Assembly (NCBI GenBank): GCA_049997955.1
Contig: JAEBDY010000002.1
Coordinates: 558,001-622,000 of the forward strand
Length of the DNA: 64,000 nt
Origin: Umezawaea sp049997955
GTDB lineage: Bacteria > Actinomycetota > Actinomycetes > Mycobacteriales > Pseudonocardiaceae
Reading direction: 5' to 3'
Positions 51,180 to 58,905 of the stretch are shown in pieces. Below the pieces are notes generated by a model. The model worked only from the letters and a program-made list of their open reading frames with translations. It was not told where the DNA came from and did not search any database. The position numbers were made by a program, and so were the translations under genes. Every line of letters begins with the position of its first letter. Positions within the stretch are counted from its first letter, which is position 1.

Positions 51180-51305
51180 TTGGGCAAGCACAGGAACACC
51201 CGCTCGGCACTCGGCCGCACCTTCGGCCGCGCGATCCGCTGGATCGACGACTGGACCGTCGAGGCGTTCAACCCGATCTACCCGCACCACAAGCGCAGGT
51301 CGTGA
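51180..51305 (+). CDS. 41-residue small protein
   Basis: Very short gene starting at TTG 51180, with GGAGAGGA 6 nt upstream. Sequence: basic N-terminal half (GKHRNTRSALGRTFGRAIRW), then acidic/aromatic IDDWTVEAFNPIYPHHKRRS. The composition, ribosome site and a perfect terminator overlapping the stop codon argue for a real gene. No membrane segment; function unknown. The divergent DUF3558 lipoprotein start lies about 190 bp to the left. Confidence 0.55.
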   Translation: MGKHRNTRSALGRTFGRAIRWIDDWTVEAFNPIYPHHKRRS

Positions 51306-51335
51306 TCGGTCGGGGCCGAGCCCCGACCGATCACG
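51301..51335. terminator. bidirectional terminator
   Basis: Perfect 16-bp stem CGTGATCGGTCGGGGC (51301-51316) and GCCCCGACCGATCACG (51320-51335), 3-nt loop. It begins inside the stop codon of the small rightward gene and faces the leftward operon ending at 51424. Confidence 0.85.
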
Positions 51336-51423
51336 AGTCCGGCAGCGTCGCCGAGGCTCACCCTTCGAACGCGAAGCGTTCGACGCTCTTCCCCGGTGCG
51401 CCCACCCGACCGACCCGGGCCGG

Positions 51424-51693
51424 CTAGCGCACTTCCCCGGCAGGTTTCTCCTCGACGACCTCTTCGGGGATGACCAGCGGCTTCGTGAACGTCCACACAC
51501 CGAAGAACGCGGCCAGCCCGAGCATCCCGAGCCCGGACCAGAGGTTGATGTTCAACCCGTCCGCCTTGGCCAGGTCAGCGTCGCTGGTGAACCCCAGCCC
51601 CACGATCGTCAGGATGACCCCGTACACGCCGAACAGCACGGCGATGATCAGGCGGAGGTCGAACAGGCTCGCCTTGCGGTCGTTCTCGGCCAT
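51424..51693 (-). CDS. small membrane protein, partner of the symporter
   Basis: 89 residues with two membrane segments (FDLRLIIAVLFGVYGVILTIVGLGF and GLGMLGLAAFFGVWTFTKPLVI) and a charged tail. It follows the SSS symporter by 11 bp on the same strand. Small membrane genes of this kind often accompany actinobacterial sodium/solute symporters, so a stabilising or accessory role is inferred. Confidence 0.85.
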   Translation of the reverse strand: MAENDRKASLFDLRLIIAVLFGVYGVILTIVGLGFTSDADLAKADGLNINLWSGLGMLGLAAFFGVWTFTKPLVIPEEVVEEKPAGEVR

Positions 51694-51704
51694 GTCTGCC
51701 TCCC

Positions 51705-53396
51705 TCAGCCGAAGATGATGTAGAGCGCGGTGGTCAGGACGAGCACGCCGCCGCCGAGCAGCGCGGGCGAGCGGTACCAGCCGGCGTCGTCACCGGTGGT
51801 GGTGTGCGTGCGGTCGGCCTTGGGCGTGAGGCTGTAGACCAGCCCGCCCAGCTGCTTCTCCGGCACCGGCTTGGTGAACATCGTGACGATCACGCTGACC
51901 ACGATGTCCAGCACGAACGCCACGCTGGCGCCGACGAAGCTGGCGCCCTGGCCCGGCAGGTCGAGCACGCCGAGCAGCTTGTCGTCCGCCATCACGAAGA
52001 CCACGACGGCGCCGAGCGTGCCCGCCACGAGGCCGATCCAGCCCGCCGCCGCGGACATCCTCTTCCAGAACATGCCGAGGATGAACGTGGCGAACAGCGG
52101 CGCGTTGAAGAACGAGAACAGCGCCTGGATGTAGTCCATGATGTTGCCGTAGCCGGACGCGATGAACGCCGTGCCGATCGCGATGACCGTGCCGCCGATC
52201 GTCGCCAGGCGACCGACCCGCAGGTAGTACTCGTCCGGGCGATCCTTCTTGACGTAGTCCTGCCACAGGTCGTAGGTGAAGACCGTGTTGAAGGAGCTGA
52301 CGTTCGCCGCCACACCGGCCATGAAGGACGCCAGCAGACCGGTGATCGCGATGCCGAGCATGCCGTTGGGCAGCAGTTCGCGGATGAGCAGCGGCAGCGT
52401 CTCGTTGTAGGTGATGCCGCCGGAGTCGCCGCCCTCGTTGAGCGCCTGGACCTGCGGGATCACCACGGCGGCGATCATGCCGGGGATGATGATGACGAAC
52501 GGGATCAGCGCCTTGGGGAACGCGCCGATGATCGGCGTGCGCCGCGCGGCGGACATGCTCTTGGCCGACAGGGCTCGCTGGACCTCGGCGAAGTTCGTCG
52601 TCCAGTACCCGAACGAGAGCACGAAGCCGAGGCCGAACACGATGCCGATGACGCTGAGCACCGGGTTCGCGATGCCCGTCAGCTCGGTCGCGGGCCACGC
52701 GTTCAACTCCTCGCCCGCGCCCTTCGCCGTCAGCTTGTCGACCAGCCCGTTCCAGCCGCCGACCTTGTGCAGGCCGACGATCGTCAGCGGCAGCAGCGCC
52801 GCGACGATCACGAAGAACTGGAGCACCTCGTTGTAGATCGCGGCCGAAAGACCGCCGAGGGTGGTGTAGGTCAGCACGACCACCGCGGCGATCACGATCG
52901 AGAGCGGGATCGGCCAGCCGAGCAGCAGGTTCAGCAGCAGCGCCAGCGCGTAGAGGTTGACGCCCGCGATCAGCACCTGGGCCAGCGCGAAGCTCAGCGC
53001 GTTGACGAGGTGCGCGCCGGTGCCGAAGCGCCTGCGCAGGAACTCGGGGACGCTCCGGACCTTCGAGCCGTAGTAGAACGGCATCATGACCAGGCCGAGG
53101 AAGACCATGGCCGGGATCGCGCCGATCCAGTAGTAGTGCACGGTCGGCAGGCCGTACTGCGCGCCGTTCGCCGCCATGCCCAGCAGCTCGATCGCGCCGA
53201 GGTTCGCGGAGATGAAGGCCAGGCCCGTGACCCAGGCCGGGAGTGATCGTCCGGAGAGCAGGAAGTCCAGGCTCGTCGAGACGGAACGTCTCGCCATCAC
53301 ACCGATGCCCAGGACCACCACGAAGTAGATGACCAGCAGGATGTAGTCGAGCGGATTCGCGTCGAGCCGAAGATCCGCCTGAGCCAGAACGGGCAC
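51705..53396 (-). CDS. sodium/solute symporter (SSS family)
   Basis: 563 residues from GTG 53396, chosen because GGGAGGTGG lies just upstream; an earlier start would add about 16 residues. About 14 membrane helices. Family motifs: IGVMARRSVSTSLDFLLSGRSLPAWVTGLAFISANLGAIELLGMAANGAQYG, TYTTLGGLSAAIYNEVLQFF, GYWTTNFAEVQRALSAKSM, FMAGVAANVSSFNTVFTYDLWQDYVKK. Resembles the sugar/inositol-type branch, substrate unproven. Operon with the small membrane protein downstream. Confidence 0.93.
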   Translation of the reverse strand: MPVLAQADLRLDANPLDYILLVIYFVVVLGIGVMARRSVSTSLDFLLSGRSLPAWVTGLAFISANLGAIELLGMAANGAQYGLPTVHYYWIGAIPAMVFLGLVMMPFYYGSKVRSVPEFLRRRFGTGAHLVNALSFALAQVLIAGVNLYALALLLNLLLGWPIPLSIVIAAVVVLTYTTLGGLSAAIYNEVLQFFVIVAALLPLTIVGLHKVGGWNGLVDKLTAKGAGEELNAWPATELTGIANPVLSVIGIVFGLGFVLSFGYWTTNFAEVQRALSAKSMSAARRTPIIGAFPKALIPFVIIIPGMIAAVVIPQVQALNEGGDSGGITYNETLPLLIRELLPNGMLGIAITGLLASFMAGVAANVSSFNTVFTYDLWQDYVKKDRPDEYYLRVGRLATIGGTVIAIGTAFIASGYGNIMDYIQALFSFFNAPLFATFILGMFWKRMSAAAGWIGLVAGTLGAVVVFVMADDKLLGVLDLPGQGASFVGASVAFVLDIVVSVIVTMFTKPVPEKQLGGLVYSLTPKADRTHTTTGDDAGWYRSPALLGGGVLVLTTALYIIFG

Positions 53397-53617
53397 CAGC
53401 GCCCACCTCCCAAACGAGCCAACCAAACCAACAAACTCAAACAAGAAGCGTCAGGAGCGGACGCTACCGCAGAGCGTTGGCACCACCTCGACGGGACGGT
53501 AGTTCACCTCGGACCAGCGCGCCGATCAGTGATCACCCAGCCGAGATTTGAACGCGACACCGCACATCCCCGTACTTCCCGTCATAGCCAACGCCACAGT
53601 GACGTGAGGTGATCGGT

Positions 53618-54664
53618 GTGCCCCTCCTGACCGCGAACGGTGCCGCGTACTCGGCACGGGAACTGACCCCGTGGGAGCTGGACGAGTACACGAGGGGTGG
53701 TGGCTACGACGTCCGCTTCCTGATCAGGGGCATCGGCTACCCCGCGAGCCCGAAGTGCGTCAGCCACTACCCCGGCTCGCTCGACCGCCACCGCGCGGCG
53801 GGCCGGATCGTGCTGCTGCGCCACCGGATCGGCGTCGACGACTTCGCGGGCGGCTGGGACGCGGGCCAGGCGCACGCGCGCGCCGCGCTCGCCGACGCGC
53901 GCATCGAGGGCTACCCCGACAACCTGCCGCTGATCTTCACCTGCGACCGCAGGCTCGACGAGGTCGACCGCGACGAGATCCCCCTCTCCACCGCGCTGTC
54001 CTACCTCGACGGCGTCGCGGACGTCATCGGCTTCGCCCGCACGTGGTGCTCCGGCTACGCCGACCTCGTGCACGTCGCCCAGGACATCGGCGCCGCGGCG
54101 GGCTTCGTGCTGCGCGGCCCGGAAACCGGGGTGCGCGACGGCATCGCGTTCCACCGGTCGGACGGCGAACGGATCTTCCCCGGCCGGATCGAGGCCGACC
54201 TGCTCAAGGCGTACGTCGATCTCGACGCCTTCGAAGGAGACGACTTCCCGATGGGTCTCGAACCTTGGCAGCAGGAACGCATGTACGACCGGATCATGTC
54301 GATGAGCGCCGGGGTGCCCGGTGAGAGCTTCAACGGCCGCCAGTTCGAGCACCACGAGCAGCGACTCACGAACATCGACCACAAGCTCGACGTCATCGGC
54401 GGGGTGCTGACCAGGCTGGCCATGCGGGACGGCGGCCTCGACCTCACCGACGAGGAGACGGCCATGCTCGCGTCCCGGCTCGGCTCGCCGACGTCGTCCG
54501 ACCTCGGCAACCTGGCCGACCACCTGTCCGCGCACCTGGATCTGGGGCGCGACACCGTCTACCGGGTGCTGGAGGAGCTGTACCAGCCGTCGACCGTGCG
54601 GGTCGTGAAGCAGCCCCGCAAACCGGCGCACGCCGCCGAAGACAGGACGGGGCAAGCGTCCTGA
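53618..54664 (+). CDS. DUF1906-type glycoside-hydrolase-like protein
   Basis: 348 residues; GTG 53618 has GAGG 6 nt upstream, GTG 53609 is possible. N-terminal half (about 10-200) resembles the Rv2525c-like/GH25-like TIM-barrel: YDVRFLIRGIGYPASPKCVSHYP, RHRIGVDDFAGGWDAGQAHARAAL, PLIFTCDRRLDEVD, YADLVHV. The C-terminal part is a predicted coil (HHEQRLTNIDHKLDVIGGVL) plus a helical segment. No signal peptide. Similar proteins occur in phages and actinobacteria; cell-wall hydrolysis is suggested by the fold only. Confidence 0.75.
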   Translation: MPLLTANGAAYSARELTPWELDEYTRGGGYDVRFLIRGIGYPASPKCVSHYPGSLDRHRAAGRIVLLRHRIGVDDFAGGWDAGQAHARAALADARIEGYPDNLPLIFTCDRRLDEVDRDEIPLSTALSYLDGVADVIGFARTWCSGYADLVHVAQDIGAAAGFVLRGPETGVRDGIAFHRSDGERIFPGRIEADLLKAYVDLDAFEGDDFPMGLEPWQQERMYDRIMSMSAGVPGESFNGRQFEHHEQRLTNIDHKLDVIGGVLTRLAMRDGGLDLTDEETAMLASRLGSPTSSDLGNLADHLSAHLDLGRDTVYRVLEELYQPSTVRVVKQPRKPAHAAEDRTGQAS

Positions 54665-54712
54665 ACGCGGGAGACGCCATTCGAGTCGGGGCACTCGACG
54701 AGGTGAGGCGCC

Positions 54713-54913
54713 ATGACGGCTTCCTGGGTGATCTCGGCACTGCTGGTCGCGGCGGCGGTAGTGGCAGCGGCGGCCCTGGCCCGCGGGTACCACCGAAGAC
54801 GGGTACGACGGCGCACCGTGGCCAGGGTCCGCAAGGCCATCGGGAAGTGGCTGCGACCCGTGCCGGCGCACCGGCACCTGATGGATCTCGAACACCAGGC
54901 CCGAGCGAGTTGA
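54713..54913 (+). CDS. small single-pass membrane protein
   Basis: 66 residues: one membrane helix (SWVISALLVAAAVVAAAALARGY) followed by a strongly basic tail (HRRRVRRRTVARVRKAIGKW). GAGGTGAGG lies 6 nt before the ATG. Sits between the DUF1906 gene and the TetR gene on the same strand. No family recognised. Confidence 0.6.
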   Translation: MTASWVISALLVAAAVVAAAALARGYHRRRVRRRTVARVRKAIGKWLRPVPAHRHLMDLEHQARAS

Positions 54914-55041
54914 ACCGCCCGATCCACGAACGGAGGTCGTCGACCGCGATGCTGCAGACCAGGACGCCCGTCCAGGATTCGCCGCTCCCCCCGCACCACC
55001 CAGCACCGGAGGACCGAACCGGCCGACAGTTTGGACGGGAC

Positions 55042-55743
55042 ATGACCGCAGGCCCACGAGAGCGCTTGATCGACAGCACCATCGCCCTGATCCGCAGGCG
55101 CGGCGTCCACGCCACCGGCCTGACCGACCTGCTGAACCACAGCAGCACCGCCAGGCAGTCCATCTACCAGCACTTCCCCGGCGGCAAGGCGGAACTCGTC
55201 GAGCAGGCCACGAAGGAAGCGGGCAGGCAGATGGTGGCCCTGCTGGACACCTTCGAGGACGACCCGCTCACGATGGTCGACAGCCTCATAGGGTGGTGGG
55301 AGAAGGAACTGGACTCCTCGGGCTACACCTCGGGCTGCCCGGTGGTGGCCGCCGCACTGGCACCGTCCCCCGCGGCGGGCCGCGTGTTCTCCGCGTGGGA
55401 GAACAGGTTCACCGGCGTACTGGTACGAGCGGGCCTGGCCCAGCCCGCGGCGACCTCACTGGCCACGTTCACCCTGAGCGCCCTGGAAGGCGCGATCGTC
55501 CTGTCCCGCGCGGCGACGTCGACCCGCCCGCTGGACGACGTGCGAACCCAACTGACCGTGCTGCTGAAGGCCCAACTACCAGCAACACGGCAGGAACCAG
55601 CGCAGCCGGCCCCACCACAGGCCCCCACCCCGATCAGAGCGGCCCCGTCCTGGACCCCGCCAACGACGACCCCGAAGCCGACGCCACCCAACTACCAGCA
55701 GGTGGCAGACGCAGGCAGGCCGTGGAACGGCTACCGCAGATGA
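55042..55743 (+). CDS. TetR-family regulator with proline-rich tail
   Basis: 233 residues from ATG 55042 (MTAGPRERLIDSTIALIRRRGVHATGLTDLLNHSSTARQSIYQHFPGGKAELVEQA). The helix-turn-helix and the C-terminal SSGYTSGCPVVAAALAPSPAAGRVFSAWENRF domain place it with LmrA/YxaF-type TetR proteins. The last 50 residues (PAQPAPPQAPTPIRAAPSWTPP and onward) are Pro/Thr-rich low complexity absent from relatives and run into a tandem-repeat region, suggesting the 3' end has been extended by repeat DNA. Confidence 0.87.
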   Translation: MTAGPRERLIDSTIALIRRRGVHATGLTDLLNHSSTARQSIYQHFPGGKAELVEQATKEAGRQMVALLDTFEDDPLTMVDSLIGWWEKELDSSGYTSGCPVVAAALAPSPAAGRVFSAWENRFTGVLVRAGLAQPAATSLATFTLSALEGAIVLSRAATSTRPLDDVRTQLTVLLKAQLPATRQEPAQPAPPQAPTPIRAAPSWTPPTTTPKPTPPNYQQVADAGRPWNGYRR

Positions 55744-55802
55744 ACTAGAAGCCCACCCCCAGGCGGCCACCGGCCCACCACGGCAACAACCACCAAGACT
55801 GG

Positions 55803-56030
55803 CGACCCACAACGGCGGTCAATCTCAACTGGTGACCCACAACGACGGCCAACCTCAGTCCAGTGACCCACAACGGCGGCCAACCTCAGCCCGGTGACCC
55901 ACAACGGCGGTCAATCTCAACTGGTGACCCACAACGACGGCCAACCTCAGTCCAGTGACCCACAACGGCGGCCAACCTCAGCCCGGTGACCCACAACGGC
56001 GGTCAATCTCAACTGGTGACCCACGACGAA
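55803..56030. repeat. higher-order tandem repeat, 92-bp unit of three 30-31 bp subunits
   Basis: Subunits of the form TGACCCACAACGGCGGTCAA and TGACCCACAACGACGGCCAA alternate in a fixed order of three; the 92-bp block recurs exactly (AACGGCGGTCAATC at 55811, 55903 and 55995), about 2.4 copies. Nearly no divergence between blocks, so recent expansion. Confidence 0.85.
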
Positions 56031-56064
56031 CCAGACCAGAGGGGTATCGACCAGTCCTCACCCT

Positions 56065-56168
56065 CACCCCGATCCCCAGCGCCTTCATGCCCGACCAGGT
56101 TTGTCAAGGCATCTTTCCCGCCTTGACAAACCTGGTCGGGCATAGAAAAAATCGCGCATCGGGGCGAG
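56065..56168 (-). repeat. palindromic intergenic element, copy f (reverse orientation)
   Basis: 104 bp. Perfect 24-bp stem 56087-56110 with 56120-56143, loop ATCTTTCCC; outer stem ATGCCCGACCAGGTT specific to this copy. Left end CACCCCGATCCCCAGCGCC is identical to copy d, right end ATCGCGCATCGGGGCGAG nearly so. Lies between the convergent TetR and nucS genes. Confidence 0.87.
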
Positions 56169-56234
56169 ACCTGGGCAACACCGGGCACCAAGCTCACCGA
56201 GACAAGACCTGGCCACCTTCTTGGGCACCAACCC

Positions 56235-56894
56235 TCAGAACAACCGGAACTCGTCCGACTCGATCCCGCGCAACGCGTCGTAGTCCAGGACCACGCACCG
56301 GATCCCACGATCCTCAGCCAGCACCCGCGCCTGCGGCTTGATCTGCTGCGCCGCGAAGATCCCCCGCACCGGCGCCAGCAGCGGGTCCCGGTTCAGCAGC
56401 TCCAAGTACCGCGTCAACTGCTCGACGCCATCGATCTCCCCGCGCCGCTTGATCTCCACGGCGACGGACACACCCTTGTCGTCCCGGCACATCAGGTCCA
56501 CGGGGCCGATCGGCGTGGGGAACTCCCGGCGCACCAGGGACCACCCCTCGCCCAGGGTGTGGACGTGCTCGGCCAGCAACTTCTGCAGGTCCGATTCGAC
56601 GCCGTCCTTGACCAGTCCCGGTTCGGGGCCGAGCTCGTGCTTGGAGTCGTGCATCACCTCTTCCAGGGTGATGATCAGCTTCTCCCCGGCCTTGTTCTGG
56701 ACGATCCACATCCCCGGATCCTCGATGAGCCAGCACGGGGGGCTCATCCAGTTCAACGGCTTGAAGGCGCGGTCGTCCGAGTGGATCGAGACGGAACCGT
56801 CGGCCTTGATCAGGAGCAGCCGGTTGGCCATCGGCAGGTGGGCCGTGAGTCGGCCGACGTAGTCGACCTGGCAGCGAGCGATGACAAGACGCAC
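56235..56894 (-). CDS. nucS: mismatch-specific endonuclease NucS/EndoMS
   Basis: 219 residues from GTG 56894 (VRLVIARCQVDYVGRLTAHLP), the family's usual start. Cleaves both strands at G-T, G-G and T-T mismatches and replaces MutS/MutL repair in actinobacteria and archaea. N-terminal DNA-binding domain, then the RecB-like nuclease core with GPVDLMCRDDKGVSVAVEIKRRGEIDGVEQLTRYLELLNRD (Asp, Glu-x-Lys). The C-terminal end ESDEFRLF is a plausible sliding-clamp-binding peptide. Complete. Confidence 0.95.
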   Translation of the reverse strand: MRLVIARCQVDYVGRLTAHLPMANRLLLIKADGSVSIHSDDRAFKPLNWMSPPCWLIEDPGMWIVQNKAGEKLIITLEEVMHDSKHELGPEPGLVKDGVESDLQKLLAEHVHTLGEGWSLVRREFPTPIGPVDLMCRDDKGVSVAVEIKRRGEIDGVEQLTRYLELLNRDPLLAPVRGIFAAQQIKPQARVLAEDRGIRCVVLDYDALRGIESDEFRLF

Positions 56895-57097
56895 CCGCGA
56901 CAGGCTACGGGGTGCCACGGGAGATCCACAGCCAGGTACCGTCGTGCCGCCCTCGCGCACGAACCCCCGGAGCCGCCGCGCCGACGACGGCGAGCGCTGG
57001 TGACGCCGGTCGGCGTTCGGGATCCGGTCGGTCGCGGGCTTGGTGTGTACTTCGCTACGGGCGCCGGCGGTCGGCGCGGGCAAGGGGAGAGTGCAAC

Positions 57098-57634
57098 GTG
57101 GACTCGCTCGGATCGCGTCAGGTGTACGCGAACGCGTGGATGACCGTGCGGGAGGATCCGATCCGCCGCGCGGACGGCAGCACCGGCATCTACGGCGTGG
57201 TGGACAAGCCGGACTTCGCGCTGGTCATCCCGTTGGACGGGGAGCGGTTGCGGCTGGTCGAGCAGTACCGGTACCCGATCGGCATGCGGCGCTGGGAGTT
57301 CCCGCAGGGCACCGCGCCGGACCGGGCAGACGAGTCGCCCGCGGTGCTGGCCGAGCGCGAACTGCGCGAGGAGACGGGGCTGCGGGCTGGGAAGCTGGTC
57401 GAGCTCGGCGTGCTGGACGTGGCGCCGGGCATGACGAGCCAGCGCGGCAGGGTGTTCCTCGCCACGCGGCTCGTCGAGGGTTTCCACGAGCGGGAGCACG
57501 AGGAGCAGGACATGCGGTCGGCGTGGTTCCCGCGCGGCGAGTTCGAGGCGATGATCACCCGTGGCGAGATCACCGACGCGCAGTCGATCGCCGCGTACAC
57601 GATGCTCCTGCTGCACGAGCACGCGCAGCCGTGA
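57098..57634 (+). CDS. NUDIX hydrolase (ADP-ribose/sugar-nucleotide type)
   Basis: 178 residues from GTG 57098 with GGGGAG 8 nt upstream. The NUDIX box is AERELREETGL within EFPQGTAPDRADESPAVLAERELREETG; the opening YANAWMTVREDPIRRADGSTGIYGVVDKPDFALVIPLD is typical of ADP-ribose-pyrophosphatase-like members. Its TGA overlaps the GTG start of the next gene, so the two are co-translated. Confidence 0.9.
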   Translation: MDSLGSRQVYANAWMTVREDPIRRADGSTGIYGVVDKPDFALVIPLDGERLRLVEQYRYPIGMRRWEFPQGTAPDRADESPAVLAERELREETGLRAGKLVELGVLDVAPGMTSQRGRVFLATRLVEGFHEREHEEQDMRSAWFPRGEFEAMITRGEITDAQSIAAYTMLLLHEHAQP

Positions 57635-58134
57635 TCACGCGGGTGGCGGACGTCCCCGCGGAGGACCTCGCGGACGTCCTGGTGGACGTGGTCGACGGCG
57701 GCGCGTCCGTGGGCTTCCTGGCGGGTCTGGGGCGCGCCGAGGCCGCCGCGTGGTGGTCCGGCCTGTCGGGGGCCGTCGCGGACGGCACGTTGCTGCTGTG
57801 GGTCGCGGAGGTCGACGGCCGGGTCGTGGGCACGGTCCAGGTGCGGTTGGCGACGCTGCCGAACGCCCGCCACCGCGGTGAGCTGGCGAAACTGCTGGTG
57901 CACCGTTCGGCTCGTGGCCGCGGGATCGGTCGCGAGCTGATGAACGCGGCCGAGCGCGGCGCGGCCGAGGCGGGTGCGGCGCTGCTGGTGCTGGACACCG
58001 AGACCGGCAGCCCGGCCGAGGGGATCTACACCTCGCTGGGCTGGACGGCGGTGGGGGTGATCCCGGACTACGCGCTCGATCCCGAAGGGAAGCCGAGCCC
58101 GACGACGATCCTGTACAAGGTGCTCACCGGGTAA
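57631..58134 (+). CDS. GNAT-family N-acetyltransferase
   Basis: 167 residues from GTG 57631 (GTGA overlap with the NUDIX gene). Acetyl-CoA-binding loop HRGELAKLLVHRSARGRGIGRELMNAAERGAAEAG (motif RxxGxG), then LDTETGSPAEGIYTSLGWTAVGVIPDYALDPEGKPSPTTILYK. This ending is typical of small-molecule acetyltransferases. Substrate unknown. Confidence 0.9.
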   Translation: MITRVADVPAEDLADVLVDVVDGGASVGFLAGLGRAEAAAWWSGLSGAVADGTLLLWVAEVDGRVVGTVQVRLATLPNARHRGELAKLLVHRSARGRGIGRELMNAAERGAAEAGAALLVLDTETGSPAEGIYTSLGWTAVGVIPDYALDPEGKPSPTTILYKVLTG

Positions 58135-58185
58135 CGCAGGTCGTCGCGGTCCGTATTACCACCGCGACGCCGAGTGAGATAGGGG

Positions 58186-58905
58186 ATGTGGGCGCGGCGC
58201 GGAACTGCCACAGTGGTCAGCGTGCCAAACCCAGCCGAGGCGCCGGACCCGATTCGACTGCTCGTCGTCGAGGACGACCGGGAGATGGCGGCCATGCTGG
58301 CCGAGCTGTTCACGAGCGAGGGCTACGAGGTCGACGTGGCGCTGGACGGGCAGCAGGGGTTGCACCTGGCGTTGAGCCGCAAGCCCGAAATCATGGTGCT
58401 GGACCGCGGGCTGCCCGCGATCGACGGGCTGGACCTGATGGTCCGGCTGCGGCGGGTCGGCGTGACCGCGCGGATCCTGGTGCTGACCGGTCGCGGTGAC
58501 GTCGCCGAACGGGTGCGCGGGCTGAACGCGGGAGCGGACGACTACCTCGGGAAGCCGTTCGACGTCGACGAACTGGTGGCCAGGGTGCGGGCGCTGCACC
58601 GAAGGCACCTGGAGCACACCGACCTGCTCCCGCTCGGCCAGGGCCACCTCGACCTGCGGCACCGCGAGGTGCTGACGTCGCAGGGGGACGTGGTCAAGCT
58701 GTCCGCCCGCGAGTGCGACCTCCTCCGCACGCTCGCCGTCGCCCCCAACGCCATCTGCCGCCGGACGGACCTGCGCACGCAGGTGTTCCCGGAAGCCACC
58801 TCGGAGTCCATAGTGGACACTTACGTGCACTACCTGCGCCGCAAGCTCGGGCGCGAGGCGATCCGCACCGTGCACGGCCTCGGCTACCGCGCGGGGGCCG
58901 TCTGA
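58186..58905 (+). CDS. OmpR-family response regulator
   Basis: 239 residues from GTG 58186; a GTG at 58213 is an alternative. Receiver domain IRLLVVEDDREMAAMLAELF with phospho-Asp73 (MVLDRGLPAIDG) and LGKPFDVDELVARVRA; C-terminal winged helix ending TYVHYLRRKLGREAIRTVHGLGYRAG. Its TGA overlaps the ATG of the kinase by one base (TGATG), so the pair is translationally coupled. Confidence 0.93.
   Translation: MWARRGTATVVSVPNPAEAPDPIRLLVVEDDREMAAMLAELFTSEGYEVDVALDGQQGLHLALSRKPEIMVLDRGLPAIDGLDLMVRLRRVGVTARILVLTGRGDVAERVRGLNAGADDYLGKPFDVDELVARVRALHRRHLEHTDLLPLGQGHLDLRHREVLTSQGDVVKLSARECDLLRTLAVAPNAICRRTDLRTQVFPEATSESIVDTYVHYLRRKLGREAIRTVHGLGYRAGAV

Noticed and set aside
53618..54664. Prophage region around the DUF1906 gene
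   Set aside because: No integrase, portal, terminase, tail or attachment site nearby; a single phage-like fold is not enough.
10824..56168. Palindromic elements as short protein genes (frames reading through the loop, such as LICQGGKDALTN)
   Set aside because: The frames recur only because the DNA repeats; both strands read similarly, starts are inconsistent and arms differ among copies.
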